Below, piece after piece: positions 34,278-40,730 of a DNA stretch of 64,000 nucleotides. The notes under the pieces were generated by a model. That model was not told where the DNA came from. It saw only the letters and a program-made list of their open reading frames with translations, and searched no databases. The first letter of the stretch is position 1; every line of letters starts with the position of its first letter. The DNA is from Flavobacterium sp. YJ01 (GTDB taxonomy: Bacteria; Bacteroidota; Bacteroidia; Flavobacteriales; Flavobacteriaceae): contig NZ_CP119757.1 of the NCBI RefSeq assembly GCF_029320955.1, positions 2,418,001 to 2,482,000 on the forward strand. Reading direction: 5' to 3'. Made by a program: the position numbers and the translations under genes.

Positions 34278-35534
34278 TCACTCTTTAATTGTTAATTTGA
34301 CTAGTTCAATTTTCTTATTTGAGGCTTCTTTTATAAAAAAATGATACTTATCTATTACAATTTTATCTCCTTTTTGGGGTATTTCTTTCGTGTGATTCAC
34401 AATAAAACCTCCTAAAGTTCCGTAAGAGTCTTCTTCGGGAATCATCAATTTATAGGTTTCGTTAAGATACTCTACATCTAAACGGGTTGAAAACAGATAT
34501 TTGCCCTCTCCTATTTGCTCTTCCACCAATTCTTCGTCTAAATCATGTTCATCTTCAATTTCTCCAAAAAGCTCTTCTACAATATCTTCGATGGTCATAA
34601 TTCCAGAAGTTCCTCCGTATTCATCTAATACGACTGCAACGTTCTTTCGTTTTTTTATAAGCAAATTCAGAACATCTTTAATCAATATCGTTTCTGGAAC
34701 AAACTCTACTGTCATTAAAACAGATTTGATTGTTGTAGGCTTTTTAAACAAGTCAAATGAATGCACATAACCGACAATATCGTCTAGAGAATTTTGGCTT
34801 ATAATTATTTTAGAATATCCTGTTTCAATAAACATTTTTTTGAGATCGTCTACAGAATCAAACAAATCCATGTCTACGATTTCTGTTCTTGGCGTCATGA
34901 TATCACGCGCTTTTACAGCAGAAAACTCTAATGCATTCTGAAAAATCTGAATTTCAGAATCCACCTCTTCATCTTCTTCAACCGAACTCATTTGTTCTGT
35001 AATATAGTTACCCAATTCGCTTCTGCTAAATAATTGAATTTGATTTCCTTCTGTTCTAAAAAATTTACTCAATACAAAATCTGCAATCCAAATAAAGAAA
35101 GTCGAAATGTAATAAAACAGACGGTAAAATAAATATGCCGGAAGCGCCAAAACCTTGATTAACGAATTGGCATAAATCTGAAAAAATACTTTCGGAAAAA
35201 ACTCTGAAGTTAGTAAAACCACAAATGCTGCAAGAAAAGTCTGAATTAGAATATTCCACCAACCAGAGAATACAAAACCAAAACGGATTATCCAATTCAG
35301 AATCAGATCACCCATAAAAAAGCCGTAAATCACCAAAGCTACATTGTTGCCAATGAGCATTGCAGCAATAAACTTTGAAGGGTTTTTGGTAAGTTTAGTT
35401 AAGATACGCGACAAGAAATCGTCTTGTTTCTTTTCTATTTCGAGGTAAATTTTATTGGAGGAAATAAAAGCGATTTCCATTCCAGAGAAAAAGGCTGCTA
35501 GTATTAAACATATTATTATAATACTAATTTCCAT
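34278..35534 (-). CDS. CNNM/CBS-domain hemolysin-family membrane protein
   Basis: 418 residues. The N-terminal CNNM (DUF21) domain has a first helix with FFSGMEIAFISSN and further helices to about 165. Two CBS domains follow (about 190-320) with MTPRTEIVDMDLF and VVLDEYGGTSGIMTIEDIVEELFGE (shown as VVLDEYGGTSGIM and EDIVEELFGE), then a CorC/HlyC domain with YGTLGGFIV at the end. Members are linked to magnesium and cobalt handling, and relatives such as GldE assist gliding in flavobacteria. Two bases separate it from the small gene upstream. Confidence 0.9.
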   Translation of the reverse strand: MEISIIIICLILAAFFSGMEIAFISSNKIYLEIEKKQDDFLSRILTKLTKNPSKFIAAMLIGNNVALVIYGFFMGDLILNWIIRFGFVFSGWWNILIQTFLAAFVVLLTSEFFPKVFFQIYANSLIKVLALPAYLFYRLFYYISTFFIWIADFVLSKFFRTEGNQIQLFSRSELGNYITEQMSSVEEDEEVDSEIQIFQNALEFSAVKARDIMTPRTEIVDMDLFDSVDDLKKMFIETGYSKIIISQNSLDDIVGYVHSFDLFKKPTTIKSVLMTVEFVPETILIKDVLNLLIKKRKNVAVVLDEYGGTSGIMTIEDIVEELFGEIEDEHDLDEELVEEQIGEGKYLFSTRLDVEYLNETYKLMIPEEDSYGTLGGFIVNHTKEIPQKGDKIVIDKYHFFIKEASNKKIELVKLTIKE

Positions 35535-35536
35535 TT

Positions 35537-35731
35537 TTACTGGTTTTTGTTACGATTATTGTGCTTATTGATAAATCTTCTTCTAAAGAAAAACATAAAA
35601 GTTGCCATCCCTGCAATTGCAAAATAAAAAGGATAACTTTCATCGCCTTCATTTAACTTCATTATAGCATCATAAGCAAAAAAAAGTGCGATAATAATGT
35701 AAATGTATTGTGTATATTTTAAATAACCCAT
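35537..35731 (-). CDS. Small membrane protein
   Basis: 64 residues with two hydrophobic segments (about 8-21 and 33-49) and a strongly basic tail (FFRRRFINKHNNRNKNQ). Family not recognised. The gene fits exactly between lptC (3-base gap) and the CNNM protein (2-base gap), so it is very likely real and translated with them. The topology predicts both ends in the cytoplasm by the positive-inside rule. Confidence 0.7.
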   Translation of the reverse strand: MGYLKYTQYIYIIIALFFAYDAIMKLNEGDESYPFYFAIAGMATFMFFFRRRFINKHNNRNKNQ

Positions 35732-35734
35732 AAT

Positions 35735-36295
35735 TTATATTTTTTCTTCTGATGATTCAAATTCACCGTTTACTCGCTGAGAATTAATTATTTTAAAATC
35801 TTTACTAAAATCTATTCCCTGCCCAAAAGAAACTCCTTTTGTGTCGGTAAGCTTAAATTTTCTTTCGGTGTAAAACCATTCGTTTTTCTGATCAAAATAA
35901 AGCTGTTCTGTTTCTAAAACCTGACCTGCTTCTGAGGTAATTACCACTTTTCCAATCAAATCGATAATTTGTGTGCTTTTATACGAAATAGCATAATTCG
36001 CTTTTATAAAAGTACGTTTTTGCTTTTTATCATACAAAGTTACATCGATTCCTTTTGGAAATTCTGTAAACGGAAAATCTAGGTTAGAATAATCTAGCAT
36101 TTTACGAGCAATTAAAACACCCGTAATGCGCCCAGAGTCTGTGTATTTAATATTGGCATTGTCTGCATCGGTTGCAGGAACAAACTCTGAGAAGTTAATT
36201 TTTTGAACTTCTTTAAAATTACTTTCGCACCCAAAAAACAGTGTCACAGCAATAACTGTGACCACTATCAGACTATATCTCTTTGGTAAATTCAT
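35735..36295 (-). CDS. lptC: LPS export protein LptC
   Basis: 186 residues. The N-terminal hydrophobic segment ends in a lipobox-like LFFGC (Cys23). The body has the beta-jellyroll pattern of LptC: INFSEFVPA, IKYTDSGRITGVLIA, FPKGIDVTLYDKK, TFIKANYAISY, and IIDLIGKVVITSEAGQVLETEQLYFD (shown in shorter pieces in the sequence as DLIGKVVITSE and LETEQLYFDQ). LptC bridges the inner-membrane LPS transporter and LptA. The order coaX, outer-membrane protein, lptC matches an envelope-centred operon. Confidence 0.88.
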   Translation of the reverse strand: MNLPKRYSLIVVTVIAVTLFFGCESNFKEVQKINFSEFVPATDADNANIKYTDSGRITGVLIARKMLDYSNLDFPFTEFPKGIDVTLYDKKQKRTFIKANYAISYKSTQIIDLIGKVVITSEAGQVLETEQLYFDQKNEWFYTERKFKLTDTKGVSFGQGIDFSKDFKIINSQRVNGEFESSEEKI

Positions 36296-36345
36296 TTGCC
36301 AAATGTAGTAAATTGTAATGAGCTTAGAAAAGGTAAAACAGTTTC

Positions 36346-37575
36346 TTATTGGAATTTGCTCTTAACAAACCATCTGTCGTTGAAAGAGAAACTTAAACTA
36401 AAATTCACGTAGTTTTCTTGTACTAAATTAGAAGAAACCGTACCACGCTTACCAAATTCAATTCCAAAATTCACGTTTGAAAATGATCCAGGAATTGGAA
36501 CTCCAGCTCCTAAAGTCATTCCGACATCTTTAATAGATTCGTTATTAATTATCAGACCAACTTTTTCATATTTCAAACCTGCTCTATAAGTAATTCTGCT
36601 CATATAACTCGTAAAAGAGTTATAATTAGGAAGATAGTAACCTCCAATTGAATATTTAGAATAACTTTCATACTTCACATTATCAGCTTGATTGTAGTAA
36701 TTCTCTAACTGTCCCGTTTCTTGAAAAGCCATATTTGCACCAATCAACCATTTTCTTGCTTCTCCAACCCCTAAACCGATGCTTAATTTGCTCGGAATTT
36801 TTAATGTTTTCGAATCTGCTGGATAAACATAAGGATCTGGATCTCCTTGTACAGAAATTACTCTTGTGTTATCAGAATTTAAATCACCTCCAAATGAGTA
36901 ACTTAAACTAGAAAAAATACTCATTTTTTTGTATATTTTTTTCTGATACATCGTTCCTATGCTAAAATTCATTCCAGACAATTCAGATGTATTTACTTCT
37001 GCAGTACTATTTTGAACCCCTGAAATACCTTCTACCGTTGTTGTTGTAATTTTTCCAAAATTATATTGTGCATCAGCTCCAATGTTCCAGCCTTTTGTAA
37101 TTTTATAAGCCAAACCGAAATACACTTTATTTACACCACCTTTTCCGTCGAGCTGCGAACTAACTGCGCCTTCTGTTGCCGAATTATCATTCAAAATTTT
37201 ATATCCTACAGACGAAACTGGTATTAAACCAAAAGAAGCTCCAAATTTTCCCATCGGAATTCCTATAGCTAAATAATCAAAAGTAGAGCGCTGTGCTTTT
37301 TCAGATTGAGAACTTGTCTTTAAATTTGAAGTAGCAAAAGTTCCTCCAACTGTAAAAGTAGTTTGTATTAAACTAGCATAACTTGCAGGGTTTTCTATAT
37401 TTAAATGTATCGTATCTTGCTCGACAGCAACACCTGCCATAGATCTGTTTTCAAGAGTTCCCTTGAATCTTGTATCACCAATTCCGAAAAAAGAATAAGG
37501 TGAAGCAGTACCTTGTTGAGCGAATGAAACGAACGATATAAGCAAACAAGCGCTTATTATTACTTTTTTAATCAT
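36346..37575 (-). CDS. Outer-membrane beta-barrel protein (FadL/OmpP1-like)
   Basis: 409 residues with a signal peptide ending at FVSFAQ. The mature N-terminus (GTASPYSFFGIGD, LENRSMAGVAV) followed by IENPASYASL is the plug-like start seen in FadL/OmpP1 and PorV-type proteins. The rest consists of alternating amphipathic strands and ends with FNDRWFVKSKFQ. It likely forms an outer-membrane channel or assembly factor; the substrate is unknown. It overlaps the end of coaX by 8 bases and precedes lptC, so it is part of an envelope operon. Confidence 0.75.
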   Translation of the reverse strand: MIKKVIISACLLISFVSFAQQGTASPYSFFGIGDTRFKGTLENRSMAGVAVEQDTIHLNIENPASYASLIQTTFTVGGTFATSNLKTSSQSEKAQRSTFDYLAIGIPMGKFGASFGLIPVSSVGYKILNDNSATEGAVSSQLDGKGGVNKVYFGLAYKITKGWNIGADAQYNFGKITTTTVEGISGVQNSTAEVNTSELSGMNFSIGTMYQKKIYKKMSIFSSLSYSFGGDLNSDNTRVISVQGDPDPYVYPADSKTLKIPSKLSIGLGVGEARKWLIGANMAFQETGQLENYYNQADNVKYESYSKYSIGGYYLPNYNSFTSYMSRITYRAGLKYEKVGLIINNESIKDVGMTLGAGVPIPGSFSNVNFGIEFGKRGTVSSNLVQENYVNFSLSFSFNDRWFVKSKFQ

Positions 37576-38302
37576 TGTCGATTTTATATTGATATGTTTG
37601 GTTCAAACTTTCTAGAAGGAAATTTGAATTGGCAAATATGGTATTTTTTAATCGTTTAGCCAAAAATTCTGCATCGCCTCCCGTTAAAATTATGATAAAA
37701 TTTGAAAACTCCTTGCGATATTCATCGATAAAACCGTCAATCTCATAGACGAAACCGTTGACAACACCAGAATGTATCGCCTGTGGCGTTGAGTTACCGA
37801 CATAATTATCGGGCGCTTCTAAAGTCAGTAAGGGCAGTTTTGCCGTGAAATTATGAAGAGATTCATATCGCAAACGTAGGCCAGGAGAGATTGCTCCTCC
37901 TAAATAATTGTCGTTTTCGTCGATAAAATCGTAGGTTATGCAAGTTCCAGCATCTATAACAAGTCTGTTTTGTTTTGGAAATTGCAAGGTTGCTCCTCCT
38001 GCCAAAATCATTCGGTCGATTCCTAAAGTTTTAGGAGTTGCATATTTATTCTGAAATGGAAATACGTCTTCGTGTGTAAAAAAATGGACTTTGAGCCGAT
38101 TTTCGAAAGTTAAAAAGGCTTGTTTTTCTATACTTCCTACAGATGCTACGACCAAATCAGAGCAATTTGGAAACTTTTTTAAAATTTTTTCGATTTTTTT
38201 TTCGAGCTCGTTTTTGTCAAAAACAAAATTTTCAAGCGCATTATTCCCCTCAAATACAGCTGCTTTAATTCTGGTGTTTCCGATATCAACTGTTAAAATC
38301 AT
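37568..38302 (-). CDS. coaX: Type III pantothenate kinase
   Basis: 244 residues. CoaX phosphorylates pantothenate in the first step of coenzyme A synthesis. The ASKHA-fold phosphate loop is MILTVDIGNTRIKAAVF at the N-terminus. GIDRMILAGG, VIDAGTCITYDFID and GGAISPGLRLRYESLH are the conserved family segments, and IILTGGDAEFLAKRL closes the adenosine pocket. The downstream outer-membrane protein overlaps by 8 bases. The upstream region has a TATCTTCG near-consensus promoter element at 38322-38329. Confidence 0.95.
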   Translation of the reverse strand: MILTVDIGNTRIKAAVFEGNNALENFVFDKNELEKKIEKILKKFPNCSDLVVASVGSIEKQAFLTFENRLKVHFFTHEDVFPFQNKYATPKTLGIDRMILAGGATLQFPKQNRLVIDAGTCITYDFIDENDNYLGGAISPGLRLRYESLHNFTAKLPLLTLEAPDNYVGNSTPQAIHSGVVNGFVYEIDGFIDEYRKEFSNFIIILTGGDAEFLAKRLKNTIFANSNFLLESLNQTYQYKIDND

Positions 38303-38354
38303 ATTTACTTTTTTGCTTTTGCGAAGATACGAATAGATTTTTTCTAAAAAATGT

Positions 38355-38385
38355 TTTGCTCAAACCAAAAATGATTATATATTTG
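38355..38385 (+). promoter_or_regulatory. tRNA-Phe promoter (TTTG-19-TATATTTG)
   Basis: TTTG at 38355-38358 and TATATTTG at 38378-38385, 19 bases apart, match the Bacteroidota consensus. The tRNA begins 21 bases downstream. Confidence 0.7.
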
Positions 38386-38405
38386 CACCCGCAACAAACA
38401 AGCAC

Positions 38406-38478
38406 GGTACCTTAGCTCAGATGGTAGAGCAATGGACTGAAAATCCATGTGTCCCTGGTTCGATCCCTGGAGGTACCA
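38406..38478 (+). tRNA. tRNA-Phe (anticodon GAA)
   Basis: A 73-base cloverleaf: acceptor GGTACCT pairs with AGGTACC, D stem GCTC/GAGC, anticodon stem ATGGA/TCCAT with loop CTGAAAA (anticodon GAA), and T arm CCTGG-TTCGATC-CCTGG. The middle pair of the T stem (positions 51 and 63) is U.U. The 3' CCA is not encoded. A strong terminator follows, so it is a single-gene unit. Confidence 0.95.
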
Positions 38479-38479
38479 C

Positions 38480-38511
38480 AAAACCCGAATAGAAATATTC
38501 GGGTTTTTTGT
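38480..38511 (+). terminator. tRNA-Phe terminator
   Basis: AAAACCCGAATA (38480-38491) pairs with TATTCGGGTTTT (38496-38507) around GAAA; T run follows. Confidence 0.92.
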
Positions 38512-38587
38512 TTTCTATACTTTTCTGTTTTTTAATTCCAACCTCTATAGCCATGGATGATGTCATTAAGTTAATTTTTTGTATTAA

Positions 38588-38728
38588 TTTTTTGAATTGG
38601 CTCCAGCTTCAGCTGGAGTTATTAACAAACGAACAATAAGGCTTTAGCCAAATCATGCATTTTTGGCTAAAGCCATTCCGATTGCTTTTTATGCAAACTC
38701 CAGCTGAAGCTGGAGCCAATTCAAAAAA
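38588..38728. repeat. Nested palindromic inverted repeat (33-bp arms)
   Basis: Arms at 38588-38620 and 38696-38728 are perfect 33-base inverted repeats. Each arm itself contains the palindrome CTCCAGCTTCAGCTGGAG apart from the central TC. A second pair lies inside: GGCTTTAGCCAAA (38640-38652) with TTTGGCTAAAGCC (38662-38674). The block fills much of the gap between tRNA-Phe and the MHS transporter; GCAAAG-family words (CTTTGCGAACC, TTTGCGTTTT) continue to about 38775. Confidence 0.85.
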
Positions 38729-38896
38729 CTTTGCGAACCTTTGCGTTTTTTTCTTTATGTCTTTGCGGTTAAACTAAAAAGTCAACAAATAAATAGTTTT
38801 TGTTAAAAAAGTATTAACTGAATAAAAAAATATCTTATATATTCGTAAAACTATAATTTTATCTTTCTTTTATCAACAAGATATCAAAGCAGTTTT

Positions 38897-40390
38897 ATGA
38901 GCAAAACTTCTACTAAGGGCATTTGGAAAGTAATTTCAGCCTCTTCTATGGGCACCATGATTGAATGGTACGACTTTTATATTTTTGGCAGCCTTGCTGT
39001 TGTTATTTCGACTAAATTCTTTCCAAGCGACAATCCAACCGCTGCATTTTTATCTACTTTGGCGACTTTTGCCGCCGGATTTGTAGTCCGCCCTTTTGGA
39101 GCTTTATTTTTCGGAAGACTTGGTGATATTATTGGCCGTAAATATACCTTTATGGCAACCTTATTATTAATGGGAGGTTCTACTTTTTTAATTGGCTGTA
39201 TTCCGAGTTATGAAACCATAGGTTTTCTAGCTCCTTTATTAGTTTTAATTTTGAGATTATTACAAGGACTTGCTTTAGGAGGAGAATACGGCGGAGCAGC
39301 CACTTATGTTGCTGAACATGCTCCAGCCGGTGAAAAAGGATATTGGACTTCTTGGATTCAGACTACTGCCACTGTTGGTTTATTTATTTCTTTAATGGTC
39401 ATTCTGGCAACCAAAAATATACTTTCTGCAGAAGATTTTGATTTATGGGGATGGCGTGTTCCTTTTTGGGTTTCTGTTGTAATGGTTGGCGTGTCTTATC
39501 TTATCCGTAAAAACATGGACGAGTCTCCAGTTTTTGCAAAAGCTAAAAAAGAAGGAACAACAAGTGCTAATCCATTAAAAGAGAGTTTCGGAAATAGATA
39601 CAATTTAAAGTTTGTTTTGTTAGCGTTATTTGGAGCTACAATGGGACAAGGCGTTGTATGGTATACGGGTCAGTTTTACGCAATGAGCTTTATGAAAACA
39701 GTAATGAATGTCGATTCTTCCCAAGTCGATGAATTACTCGGAATTGCCCTTTTAATTGGAACACCATTTTTTATTGTTTTTGGATGGCTGAGCGACAAAA
39801 TTGGTCGTAAATATATTATGATGTTCGGAATGCTAATTGCCATATTATCATACAGACCTATATATAAGTCAATGTATGAGACAACCGACATTACTAAAAA
39901 AACTGAAATCGTTGAATCTCAAAAACAAACTACTGAAAACAAAGACAATCAGACTTCAATTATCATAACTGAAAAAAAATACACTGATGGCACATCCAGC
40001 ATTCAAAAAAAATCGTACATGGATAAAAAAGAAGTGCAAAGTAGCATTTCTGTAACAATAAATTCAAGTGATAAATGGACTTTAATTTTCTTAGTTTTTA
40101 TTCAAGTGCTTTTTGTAACGATGGTTTATGGTCCAATTGCAGCGTTTTTAGTCGAAATGTTTCCAACTAAAATTAGATATACTTCGATGTCGCTTCCATA
40201 TCATGTTGGAAACGGAATTTTTGGCGGATTGCTTCCTGCAATTTCCACTTATTTTGTGACGCATGCCAAGGCAAACGGAAAAACCGATTTTTATCTTGAT
40301 GGATTATGGTATCCGATAATAATTGCAGGAATCTGCTTTGTAATCGGAATGATATATATTGACAACAAAAACAAAATTACTCACCTTTAA
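38897..40390 (+). CDS. MFS transporter, metabolite:H+ symporter type
   Basis: 497 residues. A 12-helix transporter of the MHS subfamily (like ProP, ShiA and KgtP). The first helix has GTMIEWYDFYIFGSLAV, loop 2-3 has GRLGDIIGRKYTF, then RLLQGLALGGEYGGAATYVAEHA (shown as LLQGLALGGEYGG and YVAEHAP). The substrate cannot be read but is likely a small organic acid or osmolyte. Between helices 8 and 9, residues about 320-395 form a long hydrophilic insert rich in Thr, Lys and Gln (KKTEIVESQKQTTENK). The 75-residue membrane protein that follows by 11 bases is probably co-transcribed. Confidence 0.88.
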   Translation: MSKTSTKGIWKVISASSMGTMIEWYDFYIFGSLAVVISTKFFPSDNPTAAFLSTLATFAAGFVVRPFGALFFGRLGDIIGRKYTFMATLLLMGGSTFLIGCIPSYETIGFLAPLLVLILRLLQGLALGGEYGGAATYVAEHAPAGEKGYWTSWIQTTATVGLFISLMVILATKNILSAEDFDLWGWRVPFWVSVVMVGVSYLIRKNMDESPVFAKAKKEGTTSANPLKESFGNRYNLKFVLLALFGATMGQGVVWYTGQFYAMSFMKTVMNVDSSQVDELLGIALLIGTPFFIVFGWLSDKIGRKYIMMFGMLIAILSYRPIYKSMYETTDITKKTEIVESQKQTTENKDNQTSIIITEKKYTDGTSSIQKKSYMDKKEVQSSISVTINSSDKWTLIFLVFIQVLFVTMVYGPIAAFLVEMFPTKIRYTSMSLPYHVGNGIFGGLLPAISTYFVTHAKANGKTDFYLDGLWYPIIIAGICFVIGMIYIDNKNKITHL

Positions 40391-40401
40391 AATTTAAAAA
40401 A

Positions 40402-40629
40402 ATGAATGGGATCAAACAAGTTTTAGGGGCGTTATGGATTGCTTTGGCGGCGGCAGCTGCTTATTTCTGTGTGTTTGAATTTGGTTTGCCAAAACTTCTT
40501 TCAGATCAGCAAGATGATTTAGTATTTGGAGCCATTATTCTTTTTATTCTAACTCCTCTAATCACTATGGGACTAGGAACATTTGGGTATTATTCTCTAA
40601 TTGGAGAATACAGCGATAAAAAGAAATAA
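40402..40629 (+). CDS. Small membrane protein partnered with the MHS transporter
   Basis: 75 residues with two hydrophobic segments (about 5-26, 43-67) and a charged tail (YSDKKK). Family not firmly recognised. It starts 11 bases after the transporter gene and shares its terminator, so it may modulate or stabilise that transporter; this is inferred from position. Confidence 0.68.
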   Translation: MNGIKQVLGALWIALAAAAAYFCVFEFGLPKLLSDQQDDLVFGAIILFILTPLITMGLGTFGYYSLIGEYSDKKK

Positions 40630-40660
40630 ACAAAAAAATACCCCAAACCTAAAAACCAAA

Positions 40661-40692
40661 AAAAGGCTGTCCGTTTCCAGACAGCCCTTTTT
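40661..40692. terminator. Bidirectional terminator between convergent genes
   Basis: GGCTGTC (40665-40671) pairs with GACAGCC (40680-40686), flanked by A runs on the left and T runs on the right. It can end both the plus-strand transporter pair and the minus-strand amylase gene. Confidence 0.8.
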
Positions 40693-40730
40693 CATTACTA
40701 ACCTAACCTAATCTTTAACCTATTTCTGGT

